From: an uncultured Butyricimonas sp.
Lineage (GTDB): Bacteria > Bacteroidota > Bacteroidia > Bacteroidales > Marinifilaceae
NCBI GenBank assembly: GCA_944320555.1
Contig: CALUHX010000007.1
Location: 1-64,000, forward strand
Length of the DNA stretch: 64,000 nt
Direction: 5' to 3'
Position numbers and translations under genes: made by a program
Shown: piece by piece, positions 46,189 to 55,483 of the stretch
How positions within the stretch are numbered: the first letter of the stretch is position 1
Layout: each line of letters starts with the position of its first letter
The notes under the pieces: model-generated
What the model saw: the letters and a program-made list of their open reading frames with translations, nothing else
Database searches by the model: none
What the model was told of the DNA's origin: nothing

Positions 46189-47217
46189 TCATTTTATCGT
46201 GAAGCCGTACTCCTCCAGCTTGGCGCGCATCACGTAGTATTTCTCCTTAACCACGGGGAACTCCACTTCCTCCGAAGATACGACTTGTTCGTATCCATCT
46301 ATGGTTTCAGTCGTGTAGATGGTTCCCTTGGCGTAACGTTCCATGAATTCCTCCTCCGGATAGGCCAGGATGGCTTGGCAATACTGTTGCACGTCTTGTG
46401 CCTGAGTGGGTTGAAGCCACATGTTCGAGTGGTAAGGATCGTCGGGTAACCTATTTCCAGTGCCGACAGTGGAAGGTTCTGTTTTGGTTCCAATCATGCC
46501 CAAAAATCCGATGTGTTTGACTCCGGCTCTGTAAACCCCACTACCTTGAGCGTCCGTGGAATAGACCCTGCCTGTTAGATTTGAAGGCACCGTCGCATAA
46601 GACAGGGCGTAGAATTCATTCTCCAGCCATTCTGCCTCGTTCAAGCTCAACGTGGACATGATGCAGGAGGCCAAAAACGCTCCTTTCATCAGGTCTTTCT
46701 CCGCATCGGTCATTTCTTGGAAGCGGTGGGCCTGTCCGAGCACGGTGGTATTCAATCCCTTATAGGCAAGACTGTCGCCCGTTGGAGTGATAAGCGTGTC
46801 TACTACTAGGATGCTGGGCAGATAGGTGTTCTCTGGCACTTCCGGAAGAACCTTGTCGCGGAGGAATATAAGAAGGTCTTCTAACGAGTTCTTGTCTTTG
46901 ACGAGCGTATATCGTGCGGAGGAAGAGCCTGGCGTAGGTGCTCCCGGGGAGTAGAATACTTGCAATACCTCATAGTAAGTGTAATACAGCCCGCTACCCG
47001 CCGAGTAGCGTTCCTCGCTGCCGACCGTGTCGTTGTAGTAGATGGGATAACCCGTCTGCGTGTAGATTTCGTAACGCAAATGGTCTATCGGGTCCTCGGA
47101 GTCCTCCAGAACCAGCCAGTCTTTCTCCAATCCGGATGGCGTGAGGTCGTCCTCGTTCTTGCCGCAACTCCAGGCGAACAGGCAAAATAGGCTGAGAAAT
47201 AAGATATGTTTCTTCAT
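46189..47217 (-). CDS. SusCD-associated lipoprotein, possible degenerate zinc metallopeptidase
   Basis: This 342-aa lipoprotein has a lipobox-like AWSC near residue 18. Its general plan resembles the putative zinc-binding metallopeptidases (Mx1, PF15890) that often follow SusD: DHLRYEIYTQTGYPIYYN near the start and GFLGM plus a later helical CQAILAYPEEEFMERY. The HEFGH motif expected in that family is not there; the position reads MKGAFLASCIMSTLSL. This family assignment is tentative. It lies 12 bp after the SusD gene and may bind a substrate or be an inactive relative. Confidence 0.55.
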   Translation of the reverse strand: MKKHILFLSLFCLFAWSCGKNEDDLTPSGLEKDWLVLEDSEDPIDHLRYEIYTQTGYPIYYNDTVGSEERYSAGSGLYYTYYEVLQVFYSPGAPTPGSSSARYTLVKDKNSLEDLLIFLRDKVLPEVPENTYLPSILVVDTLITPTGDSLAYKGLNTTVLGQAHRFQEMTDAEKDLMKGAFLASCIMSTLSLNEAEWLENEFYALSYATVPSNLTGRVYSTDAQGSGVYRAGVKHIGFLGMIGTKTEPSTVGTGNRLPDDPYHSNMWLQPTQAQDVQQYCQAILAYPEEEFMERYAKGTIYTTETIDGYEQVVSSEEVEFPVVKEKYYVMRAKLEEYGFTIK

Positions 47218-47229
47218 GTTCTTCTTGTT

Positions 47230-48834
47230 TTAGTTTATGGGTTGTATTGGTCTTTCCGGGCGAACCTCATTGCTCAGGTTACCCTTGTTGAAGTCAATGG
47301 CGTCTTGCGGGATGGGTAACACGTAGGCCGCCTTGTCTTGCGAGTAGGGTTGCAGTACATACACGCCTTCCGTCGAAACTGTTCCATTGGTGTTCAAGTA
47401 ACTGATGTGACGGATTTCTTTCTCGAATGGGCACACGCTGTTCACGGCGTAGCGGCGCAGGTCGAACCAACGGTGTCCTTCAAAGCAGAGTTCCCGCCGA
47501 CGCTCGTCGCGGATGAAGTTGATGAGGTCGTCCCCGCTTTTGTCGGTGGCCTTGAAGTCGTTCGGGCTGAAACGCAACGCCCGCAGCTCGTCCAGCGTGG
47601 CGATGGCCTCCGCGTCGCGGTGGAGGCAGGCCAGGGCTTCCGCCTTGTTCAGGTAGGCCTCCGGCAGGCGAATAGCAAACTTGTCCGACACTTCCCGCTC
47701 GCAGTCAAGCATCTTCCAGCAGCAATAGCCGTTTGTCCCGGCCAAGGTGCGCTCCTTGAAGAACACATTTAGCCGCAAATCCGTCTGATCGTAACTGTTC
47801 ATTAAATCGTCCGAGCAAGTGTATCCGGTGCATTTGTTTACGTATCCTTGTCCGCTGACATACGCCCTGACTGCGTTAGGGAGCAGGGTGTGCATCATGT
47901 ACAGGCCGTGAGTGAAGATTGTCTCCGTGGAGTTGATGTCCACTGCGTTTGTCCCTTTTTCGTGGGCGTTCAAGTCGTTTAATGCGTAGTCTTTTTTGGC
48001 CAATACGCTGTCTGCGGCGGTGATGGCCGCTTCGTAATTCTCCATGTATAGGTGCACGCGGCTCAGCAGCAGGAAGGCTGCCGCCTGGTTGGTCCGGTAT
48101 TTGGTGGTCTGCGAGATTCCCCGCAGGCATTCCGCCGCCCGCGTCAGGTCCTCCACCATAAGCCCGTAGACTTCCTCGGCAGTGGCGCGCGAGAAATAGC
48201 GGTCCTCTACCTCCTCAGTGGTTTTCAATGGGATGCAGAGGTCAGTTGTGGCGCTTTCCTTGCGGTAGGGCTGGCCGTACACGTTCGCCAGCCAGAAGTA
48301 GAACTGGGCGCGCAGGAAACGGGCCTCGCCCTCCACCTTTCGGGCCATCTCCTGCTCGTCCTCGCCGATGGATATTTCTCCCAGTTGGAAGATGATGGAA
48401 TTCATGGCGGCGATGCGTTCCCAGGTCTCGGTCCAGTTGTTGTCGGTTATTTCTGCGTTTTGTGGGTTGCGGAAAGGATCGGGCTGCCAGTGGTGGAGAT
48501 TGGCGGCGTGCATGCGGATGTAGTTGTCGGTCTCGTCTGCGATGCCGGCGGTGTATTCCTGTGCGTCATCGTCCATCAGATGGATGTATGGGAAATAGTT
48601 CGGGGACGTGTTGGCGAGGTTTCCCCAAAAGGTGGTACTTGTAGTGTCGTCGAGATTTTTGCCAGTGGTTTCACCGCCCGTGAAGTATCCTTCCCCGATG
48701 AGAAGTTCGTTTAGGTCGGTCACGTTTTCCACGTAGGCTTTGTTCTGGGAATACTCTTTCAAAAAGTCGCCGCATGCGCCCAGTGAAAGAAGCGTCACGC
48801 TCATGACCAATGTCTGGAATAATCTGATTTTCAT
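47230..48834 (-). CDS. SusD/RagB-family outer-membrane lipoprotein
   Basis: SusD proteins cap the SusC transporter on the cell surface and capture the nutrient. This one has 534 aa, with a lipobox GAC near residue 21 (LSLGACGDFL). The SusD core is helical with TPR-like repeats such as EARFLRAQFYFWLANVYGQPYR near residue 173 and the later DELRALRFSPNDF and GHRWFDLRRY. The sequence gives no sign of glycan specificity. It starts 10 bp after the SusC gene ends. Confidence 0.92.
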   Translation of the reverse strand: MKIRLFQTLVMSVTLLSLGACGDFLKEYSQNKAYVENVTDLNELLIGEGYFTGGETTGKNLDDTTSTTFWGNLANTSPNYFPYIHLMDDDAQEYTAGIADETDNYIRMHAANLHHWQPDPFRNPQNAEITDNNWTETWERIAAMNSIIFQLGEISIGEDEQEMARKVEGEARFLRAQFYFWLANVYGQPYRKESATTDLCIPLKTTEEVEDRYFSRATAEEVYGLMVEDLTRAAECLRGISQTTKYRTNQAAAFLLLSRVHLYMENYEAAITAADSVLAKKDYALNDLNAHEKGTNAVDINSTETIFTHGLYMMHTLLPNAVRAYVSGQGYVNKCTGYTCSDDLMNSYDQTDLRLNVFFKERTLAGTNGYCCWKMLDCEREVSDKFAIRLPEAYLNKAEALACLHRDAEAIATLDELRALRFSPNDFKATDKSGDDLINFIRDERRRELCFEGHRWFDLRRYAVNSVCPFEKEIRHISYLNTNGTVSTEGVYVLQPYSQDKAAYVLPIPQDAIDFNKGNLSNEVRPERPIQPIN

Positions 48835-48844
48835 GGTGTGCTTT

Positions 48845-51800
48845 TTAGAAAGTTACGTTTAAGGTGAAAGAATAGTTCGGACGTAGCGACATGTTGACCG
48901 TGGGAGCGGCTCCCGACTGGGTCACGTCCTGGCCTTTGAGTGCCTTGTTCGTGATGGTGAACATGTTGGTGCCCGTGATGCTCAGGTAGGCGGATTGGAT
49001 GCCTATTTTCTTGCAGAATTCGTCGTGCACGTTGTAGCGGAACGACAAGGACTGCAGTTTCAGGTAATTCCCTTTCGCCACCCGGATGCTGGAATTGTCA
49101 TACATGGCGTAGACGTCGATTGGGGCGAATGTCGGCATCAGCCCGCTGGAGGTGTATTTTGTGTTGTTCCACCAAGGAAGTTCGTTTCCTGTTCTTAGCC
49201 CGGGAATGTTGGTTTTCAATTCGTCTCCAGATGTTCTCCAACGACGGGTAAATTCCCGGCGCATGTTCTTTTCCCCGGAAGGAGGAATGTCCATGGCGTT
49301 GTTGCCGAACAATTTCAGCAGCCGCACTTTGTTTCCGAAACTGTAGGTGAAGTTGAAGGAAAGGCCGAATTGGCGGTAGCCCAGATAGCTCGACACGCCT
49401 CCCTGCAGGGTCGGCACGCGGGTGCCCGATTCCTCCATGACCAGCTCGAACACTTCCTCGTCCTCTAATTGTGAGAATTGTTCATATAAAGCGTCGGCGT
49501 TCTCCTCTTCCAGGCCGGCGTACATGGGACTTCCGTCCTTGGAGCTCAAGCCCTTGAACCGGTAGGAGAAGAACGTGTTCAACGGACGGTCCACCAGTTC
49601 CACGTTGCCGGTCAGGTAGTCGGTGTAGGTGATTTCGTCGCGGATGGTGTTGCTTCGGTCGTCGATGGCTTTGGATATCAAGCTGTTCACCACTTGTCCC
49701 AACTGTGGGTCGATGCGCCACACGAAGCCCCGTTTCCCGCTGGCGTCCACCGTCTGGTTGACCGGTTCGATGTTCAAGGTGAGTTCCAGCCCTTGGTTCG
49801 ACAGTTCGCCCCGGTTGACCACGTAGGAGGTCACCCCGTTGATGTCGGACACTTTCTTGGTCAGGAAGGCGTCTTTCGTGTGTTTGTAGTAATAGCCGAT
49901 GGTGCCGCCGATTTTGTTGCGCCACAACGAGAAGGTCAGCTCCGCGTTGTAGGAGTGGGTGGTCTCCCATTGCAGGTCGGGATTTGGGTAGGTGTCGATG
50001 GTGGACTCGAATTCCCCGTACCAGGAATCCAGGTCGCCTTTGTTGATGATCATCCTGGTGGACTGGTTGTCAAGCATGTTCCCCTGAATGCCGTAAGAGA
50101 GTTTCAAAGCCAAGTCGTTCACGAAGTTGCTGTCCTCGAAGAAATCGCGCTTGATGTCCCAACGGCCGGAAACGGACCATATCGGCAACAGTTTCTCGTT
50201 GGCGCGGCTGCCGAATTGGTTCGAGCCGTCCATGCGGGTGTTGAAGTTAAACGTGTACCGGTCGTCGTACGTGTAGGTGACGGCCAGATAGGCGGAAGCC
50301 AGATTGGTCTTCGTGTCGGTGATTCTGGGTTTGTTCAAGGCTACCCATTGTCCGTAGCCATTATATTTTCTGAAAAGGTCCCCGATTAAAATGGTTCCGA
50401 AAGATTTTCCCCGTTCGGGATAATACCCGCGGGTGGTGTTCTGGTAGCCGTGGTATTCGTTGGAAGAGACTTCCCCTCCCAAGGCGATGTTCAACAGATG
50501 CTTGTCTGCGAACAGTTGGTTATAGTTGGCCTGCAACCGCAGCGTGTAGTTGTTCCGGCGGGTGTCCGACAACCGCAACTCGCCCCCGAACGGGCATTTG
50601 TTCGAGGAATGGGACGCATTACTGTCCTCGCCCGGGGTGGCGATGTCGTTCTGGCGCAAGGTGTGGATGTAATACGAGCCGTCCTCGAACACCGTCTCGT
50701 CGTTCGTCGAGCCGATGGTGTACGAGGCCGTTCCCTCCAGGTTCAGGCAGGAAAGTAGCCGGTATTTTAAGGTTCCCGTCAACGTGACCGAGTAGGTGTT
50801 TATGGTCTGGTAGGTCTTGTCCATTTCGTTTTCCATGTTGAACGGATAAGATAGTTCTTTCTTTCTTCCCCGTTGATAGAACCAGCGGTTGCCCTCCTCG
50901 TCGTAGGCGGGAATGGCCCGGCTCATGTTGTAGGCGTACTCGGTGATGCTGGTTTCCCCTCCCGAGCTGAGACTGGTGTTCGGGGTGTATTTCCGTTTGT
51001 TGTTGTTCGCTTGCAGGCTGAACTGGAAGTCCATCTTCTTGAAGTTTCCGTTCAGTTTCAAGTTGGCGGTGTAGTTCCGGTTGTATTCCTTCTTGATGAC
51101 GCCCTTCTCGTCGCCATACCCGATGGAGGCGTAGTAGCGGATGGTCTCCGAACCTCCGGACAAGCTCAGCGTGTGCTTGTTGGAGAACGAGTTTTGGCAA
51201 AGGATGTCAAACCAGTCCGTGTTCACTGTTTCGTAGTAGTCGGTGAGCCGTTGGAACTCGTCGAAGCCGATGCGCCCGTTCTTGTAGTCCACGTAGGCGG
51301 CCTCGTAGCCCACCCAGTTCGACACTTCCGTGAATTCCATGCCTCGGGCGAACAGTTCGCGCGACACGTCCACGCGTTCCTTGGAGTTCATCAAGTAAAC
51401 TTCCCGGTCGCTATAATAGGGACGGCGGTTTACGGTTCCCGAGAAGGAATAGGTCACATGGGGTTTGCCCACTTTCCCTTTCTTGGTCGTGATGACGATG
51501 ACCCCGTTGGCGGCCCGCGTTCCGTAGATGGCCGTCGCCGCGGCATCCTTCAGCACGTCGATTTGCTCGATGTCGTCCGGGTTCAAGCCCGAGATGGCGT
51601 TACCCAAGAGGTTCACAAAGTCCAGACTGTTCAACTCCGATGGGTCCACGTTCACCGGGTCGGTCTGTACGATACCGTCCACCACCCATAGCGGCTCTTG
51701 GTTGCCTAATACGGTGGATGTCCCTCTGATTCGTAGCTTCGGGGCGGCTCCCGCCTGTCCGGAGTTTTGCATGAAAATCATACCCGGCACGTATCCCTCT

Positions 51801-52561
51801 AGCATTTTGTCTACGGAGGACAGACCCGCCACGTTGATGTCGTCCATCTTGATGGTGGTGATGGCGCTCGTCAGCCTCCGGCGGTCGATGTCCTGGTATC
51901 CGGTCGACACCACGTTCACTTCCTCCAGGGCTTTCACGTCCTCCTCAAGGACAATCTCGTACTGCTTGTTGTCCGCCTTCTTGATGACGACCTCCTTGGT
52001 CTTCATCCCAATGAACGACACCACCAGCGTGTCCACCGCCTTGGGCACGTCCATCGAGAAGTCGCCGTTGCCGTTGGTGGCCGTTCCCACCGTCCTGCCT
52101 TTCAGTTGGATGGTCACGCCCGGAAGCGGGTTCTTCTGCTTGTCCACCACCTTGCCGATGACCACCCAGTTCTCGTCCTCTTTCCCCGCTGCGGGTTTCT
52201 GGCGGGCGGGTTTCAGGACGACGATGTTGTTCACGATGTCGTAGCGCAGGTTGAAGGACGGAAGCACGCGGTCCAACAGGACGAACAAATCCTCCTCCAC
52301 CGACTCCACGCTGACGCGCGTCTCGTTCCGCATCAGCGACGCATTGTACAGGAATTGCGTGCCGGTCTGATCCTTCAGCGCGGAGATGAACTCCGAAACG
52401 GTCGCGTCTTTCAGATTGAGCGACACCTTCGTCTGGGCGAAAGCGTTCGCGCTGAGGCTCAACTGAAAGGCCATGAGCAGTGCCGCGGTCAGCCGCAGCA
52501 TCATTTTCATTTTTCCGCAAGAAAATGAGAAAATGCGGTTCCTTTTGTGGGCTTTTTTCAT
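48845..52561 (-). CDS. SusC/RagA TonB-dependent transporter with STN signalling domain
   Basis: This 1238-aa outer-membrane transporter starts at the ATG at 52561 (a TTG five codons earlier is less likely). A signal peptide is followed by an STN domain (about residues 45-120, VSEFISALKDQTGTQFLYNA), which in Bacteroidetes passes signals to FecR. A carboxypeptidase-regulatory-like beta domain comes next (VVIGKVVDKQKNPLPGVTI), then the plug (GTSTVLGNQEPLWVVDGI, IYGTRAANGVIVITT) and the barrel ending in NYSFTLNVTF. SusD, FecR and the sigma factor are neighbours, so the transporter is likely induced by its own substrate. The substrate cannot be read from the sequence. Confidence 0.93.
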   Translation of the reverse strand: MKKAHKRNRIFSFSCGKMKMMLRLTAALLMAFQLSLSANAFAQTKVSLNLKDATVSEFISALKDQTGTQFLYNASLMRNETRVSVESVEEDLFVLLDRVLPSFNLRYDIVNNIVVLKPARQKPAAGKEDENWVVIGKVVDKQKNPLPGVTIQLKGRTVGTATNGNGDFSMDVPKAVDTLVVSFIGMKTKEVVIKKADNKQYEIVLEEDVKALEEVNVVSTGYQDIDRRRLTSAITTIKMDDINVAGLSSVDKMLEGYVPGMIFMQNSGQAGAAPKLRIRGTSTVLGNQEPLWVVDGIVQTDPVNVDPSELNSLDFVNLLGNAISGLNPDDIEQIDVLKDAAATAIYGTRAANGVIVITTKKGKVGKPHVTYSFSGTVNRRPYYSDREVYLMNSKERVDVSRELFARGMEFTEVSNWVGYEAAYVDYKNGRIGFDEFQRLTDYYETVNTDWFDILCQNSFSNKHTLSLSGGSETIRYYASIGYGDEKGVIKKEYNRNYTANLKLNGNFKKMDFQFSLQANNNKRKYTPNTSLSSGGETSITEYAYNMSRAIPAYDEEGNRWFYQRGRKKELSYPFNMENEMDKTYQTINTYSVTLTGTLKYRLLSCLNLEGTASYTIGSTNDETVFEDGSYYIHTLRQNDIATPGEDSNASHSSNKCPFGGELRLSDTRRNNYTLRLQANYNQLFADKHLLNIALGGEVSSNEYHGYQNTTRGYYPERGKSFGTILIGDLFRKYNGYGQWVALNKPRITDTKTNLASAYLAVTYTYDDRYTFNFNTRMDGSNQFGSRANEKLLPIWSVSGRWDIKRDFFEDSNFVNDLALKLSYGIQGNMLDNQSTRMIINKGDLDSWYGEFESTIDTYPNPDLQWETTHSYNAELTFSLWRNKIGGTIGYYYKHTKDAFLTKKVSDINGVTSYVVNRGELSNQGLELTLNIEPVNQTVDASGKRGFVWRIDPQLGQVVNSLISKAIDDRSNTIRDEITYTDYLTGNVELVDRPLNTFFSYRFKGLSSKDGSPMYAGLEEENADALYEQFSQLEDEEVFELVMEESGTRVPTLQGGVSSYLGYRQFGLSFNFTYSFGNKVRLLKLFGNNAMDIPPSGEKNMRREFTRRWRTSGDELKTNIPGLRTGNELPWWNNTKYTSSGLMPTFAPIDVYAMYDNSSIRVAKGNYLKLQSLSFRYNVHDEFCKKIGIQSAYLSITGTNMFTITNKALKGQDVTQSGAAPTVNMSLRPNYSFTLNVTF

Positions 52562-52651
52562 AGTTTTGTGAAACAAATTTGATGTTAAACATTGAGAGGA
52601 GATGCGAATGCCAGACCTGAGAAATTTGTCATTCGTGTCCCTCTTCTTTTT

Positions 52652-53824
52652 TTAGTATAGGATAACAGTATTTCCGTTGATTTGATATCGGACATCCTCC
52701 GACGCGGCCAGTGCCTCCAGAAAGGCCTGAAGGGAATTCTCGCGCCTCAGGTTGCCCGTGAAGCGGATGTCCCTCGCCCGCGAGTTCTGGAAAAACACCT
52801 CGATTCCGTACCGGTGGGCCAGCGTCGCCATCACGTCCTCCAGCCGCTCCTCCCGGAAGAAGTACCACCCGTCCTTCCATCCCACGAACTCCTCCACCCG
52901 CACCTTCCGCTTCTCCACCGGGCCGCTTGCCCCGGCCACGGCCTGTTCCCCCGCCGTCAGCTCGACGCGGTTCCCCTCCTTGTTGGTGAACCGCACGCGG
53001 CCCGACACCAGTGTCGTCAGCACTTCCTCGTCGTAGGCGCGGACGCCGAACGAGGTGCCCAGCACCCGCACGCTCCCCGCTTCCGTCTGCACGATGAAGG
53101 GCCGTCCGTCCTTCACCACCTCGAGGTAGACCTCGCCCTCCACCGAGATGTGGCGTTTGTCCCGGGCGAAGGCCACGGGATATCTCACCCGCGTGTTGGA
53201 GTTGACCCATAGTTTCGAGCCGTCGTCCAGCACCACCTGGAATTCTTTGCCTGTCGGCACGAACAGTTCGTTGTATCGCGCGGCCTCCCTTTCTTTCACC
53301 GTGTCCTGCCGGTAGGTCAACGCCCCGCCGCTCTGGTGTATCTTGGTTCCTTGCTCCACGTCCAGCACCGAGTCGGTCTGGAGGGAGGAGAGGTCGACGC
53401 GTTGGCCGTTGGAGAGGCGCAACTGGATGCTCTCTGTCCGCGCCAGGCTCGGCGTCTCCCGTTCGGCGCGGGCCCCGTCGCCCTTCCCCGTCAGCAGCCA
53501 CAGCGCGACCGCCGCAGGCAGCGCGACCGCCGCCGCGTATCCCGTGAGCCGCGCGATGCGGCGGAAACGCGCCGCACGCTTGCCGGCCCTCAGCCGACCC
53601 AGCAGCTCCTCGTGCTTCGCTTGCAACACCCGGGGAGGAAGTCCCTCCGCCGCGTCGGTCTCTCCGCCTTTCCTGGCCTCCTCGTAGAAACGGGCGTGCG
53701 CGGGCGACTCCTCCAGCCACCGGCGGAGCTCCCGCTCCTCCTCCTCCGAGAGTCCTCCCCGGAAGCTCTTCGAGATAAGCTCCCAGTCCACGAATCCGTT
53801 TGTCCTGTTCTTTTCCGTTGTCAT
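52652..53824 (-). CDS. FecR-family anti-sigma factor
   Basis: FecR spans the inner membrane, holds an ECF sigma factor and releases it when the STN domain of its SusC reports substrate. The ATG at 53824 gives 390 aa. A helical N-terminal cytoplasmic region contains LSEEEERELRRWLEESPAHARFYEEA, one transmembrane helix follows (about 85-105, TGYAAAVALPAAVALWLL), then the periplasmic FecR domain with LDDGSKLWVNSNTRVRYP and VLGTSFGVRAYDEE, and the DUF4974 end. The sigma factor gene lies upstream but is separated by a MITE-like element and a Bro-N remnant. Confidence 0.92.
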   Translation of the reverse strand: MTTEKNRTNGFVDWELISKSFRGGLSEEEERELRRWLEESPAHARFYEEARKGGETDAAEGLPPRVLQAKHEELLGRLRAGKRAARFRRIARLTGYAAAVALPAAVALWLLTGKGDGARAERETPSLARTESIQLRLSNGQRVDLSSLQTDSVLDVEQGTKIHQSGGALTYRQDTVKEREAARYNELFVPTGKEFQVVLDDGSKLWVNSNTRVRYPVAFARDKRHISVEGEVYLEVVKDGRPFIVQTEAGSVRVLGTSFGVRAYDEEVLTTLVSGRVRFTNKEGNRVELTAGEQAVAGASGPVEKRKVRVEEFVGWKDGWYFFREERLEDVMATLAHRYGIEVFFQNSRARDIRFTGNLRRENSLQAFLEALAASEDVRYQINGNTVILY

Positions 53825-54027
53825 ATCTTCTATTCTTTGACTTTTCACCTATAAAACACACTTCCCCCTCAAAATGTTTACAAGATTCCCGATTTTTTTT
53901 TGAGAAAAACGCGGACTACTTCCCCGCCGCTCCTCTAACGTATTGTCTTTCAACGTGTATCGAAGGAAAGAAAAAAGAGAATTTAACTATTCGTTTGACC
54001 ATCTGATTTAGCTTCTATCTCTTTGAT

Positions 54028-54242
54028 GAGGATGTGTCGGAATGCGATTTTCATCGGGGTGTGTCGAAATGGCCAATAATACCCCTCCGGCGGCTCTGCC
54101 GCCACCTCCCCTACTTTAGGGGAGGAGTTGCGGAACAATGATATTCAGCCGAATAACTCTACTCCGCAAACTCTCCCCTTAAGGTAGGGGGAGTACCCCG
54201 AAGGGGGGTGGGGGTATGAAAATCGCATTTCGACACACCCTC
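54028..54242. mobile_element. MITE-like element with 27-bp inverted ends
   Basis: Left end 54028-54054 and right end 54216-54242 are inverted repeats of 27 bp with two mismatches. An inner copy of the end, GGGTGTGTCGAAATG, lies at 54057-54071. The core holds a second inverted pair: CCCCTACTTTAGGGGAGG with CTCCCCTTAAGGTAGGGG, and TTGCGGA with TCCGCAA. No reading frame codes for a transposase, so any mobility would need one supplied elsewhere. The CTCCGGCGGCTCTGCCGCC core resembles a repeat that is common between genes in Bacteroidales genomes. Confidence 0.75.
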
Positions 54243-54445
54243 TGGATGCCGCTTTGTTTCAGCTTTCGTTTTATTCATCGCCAATAATTTCCTGCTTTCG
54301 TATAGTCCGGCTCGTTGTTGATTGCCCGTGCTATGTCAATGGCTGAAAACCACCAGCAGTTGTTTTCGTCATCCCATACAGCCCGTACTTTACGGTCATT
54401 AAAGAAGCGTATGGATTTCTTATGCTGTTTCCCCGAGTCTTCCAT
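54243..54445 (-). pseudogene. Truncated Bro-N (DinD/BRO-like) gene fragment
   Basis: From the ATG at 54445 the minus strand codes SIRFFNDRKVRAVWDDE, then WWFSAIDIARAINN and DYTKAGNYWR, the N-terminal part of a Bro-N domain as in DinD and BRO/phage antirepressor proteins. A TGA at 54275-54277 stands where these proteins have Trp in YWRW, and the frame then continues with IKRKLKQSG, which still fits the family, until it meets the MITE-like element exactly at 54242. So the gene has one nonsense change and is cut by the element. Only about 67 residues remain of some 250. Confidence 0.72.
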
Positions 54446-54457
54446 AAATGAGGAATT

Positions 54458-55045
54458 TTAAAGCCCCTTGTCAAAAAATTGCCACAGGAGCAGGCCGATC
54501 ATGACGCTGTCGCAATTGCCGAGGACTTCCTTGAAGCGCGCGAGCGCCCGGTGCAGGTGGGCCTTTACCGTGTTCTCTTTCATGCCCAGCGCGGCGGCGA
54601 TTTCCGCGTATTTGTAGCCCTCCACCATGCGCAGGCGCGCCACCTCCCGGCACTTCTCCGGCAGCTCCTCCATCACTTTCCGCACCTTCTCGAGGGCGTC
54701 CTCGTCCTCCAGCAGGTCCATGTTGTACGAGTCCACGCACGCCTCCGCGTACTTTCGGTTGTTCCGGTCCTCTATTTTCAAGTCCCGCAGATGGTTGATG
54801 CACCCGTTGCGCACCGCCGCGAACAGGTAGGAGCGCACCGGCAGCTTCCCCTTCAGCCGCTCCGCGTTCTCCCACATCCGCATGAACACGTCCTGCACGA
54901 TATCGTGCGCCTTGTCCGAGTCGTAGATGAACTTTTCGGCGAAAAGATACAGCCTCTCGTAATACGCCTTGAAAAGGCGCGTCACCGTCTCCTCGTCGCG
55001 TTGCCGCAGCTTTTCCCATATTTTCTCGTCTTCGCTCTCGTTCAT
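54458..55045 (-). CDS. ECF sigma factor (RNA polymerase sigma-70 family)
   Basis: This 195-aa ECF sigma factor starts at the ATG at 55045; the frame is open for 76 codons upstream, but these are low-complexity leader sequence before a -7 box. Sigma-2 is visible as DIVQDVFMRMWENAERLKG near residue 50, with the RNLFA-type AAVRNGCINHLR after it. Sigma-4 has ELPEKCREVARLRMVEGYKYAEIAAAL followed by the recognition helix KENTVKAHLHRALARF. It is the Bacteroidales kind that pairs with FecR and SusC. It probably directs expression of the downstream SusCD locus. Confidence 0.93.
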   Translation of the reverse strand: MNESEDEKIWEKLRQRDEETVTRLFKAYYERLYLFAEKFIYDSDKAHDIVQDVFMRMWENAERLKGKLPVRSYLFAAVRNGCINHLRDLKIEDRNNRKYAEACVDSYNMDLLEDEDALEKVRKVMEELPEKCREVARLRMVEGYKYAEIAAALGMKENTVKAHLHRALARFKEVLGNCDSVMIGLLLWQFFDKGL

Positions 55046-55098
55046 TGTCTTGGTTTGTCGTTGTGCGCTTTCGGGCGGATGCCCCGAGTTTATTTTGA

Positions 55099-55106
55099 CA
55101 AATTTA
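55099..55106 (-). promoter_or_regulatory. -7 box of the sigma-factor gene
   Basis: The minus strand reads TAAATTTG, a perfect TAnnTTTG match, 54 nt before the ATG. No clear TTTG lies 19 nt upstream. Confidence 0.5.
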
Positions 55107-55404
55107 CGGAAAATCTTCGGAATCCGAGCCTTGCCGGGCTTAATAATTCTTTCTTTGCGTTTTTCCTTGTTTTTTCTCTCCATTCCCCGCCGCCGCGGGG
55201 AGCCGCTCCGGGACGGCCCGGGGGGTGGCGGCGCGTTCCGCCCCGCTTCCCCGAAAAAACTCAGCTTGTTCATTATATATATAGTCCGTCCGTCACAAAT
55301 AATAGCCCGTCCGTCTTCCTTAATGACACCCCGGGAGGGGCGCGTGCGCAGCGGGGGAAAGTCGGGGGTAGGAGGCGGGTAGGTAGGGTGTAGCCTGGGA
55401 GTTG

Positions 55405-55448
55405 CTATTGACTTCCTATTGACTTCTTATTGACTTGCTATTGATTTA
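55405..55448. repeat. Tandem 11-bp repeat, four units
   Basis: Four 11-bp units follow each other: CTATTGACTTC, CTATTGACTTC, TTATTGACTTG and CTATTGATTTA, followed by TCAATAG, which is the reverse complement of CTATTGA in the last unit. It lies upstream of the promoter of the next gene. Confidence 0.8.
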
Positions 55449-55483
55449 TCAATAGAAATACAATATGAAATGAGATATTTTTT

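Noticed and set aside
52629-53861. A 410-codon minus-strand frame overlapping fecR in another frame
   Set aside because: It is G/R-rich with no motifs; the fecR frame has the full FecR domain order.
54000-54054. A 23-codon frame leaving the left end of the MITE-like element
   Set aside because: Its ATG is part of the inverted end and the peptide has no recognisable features.
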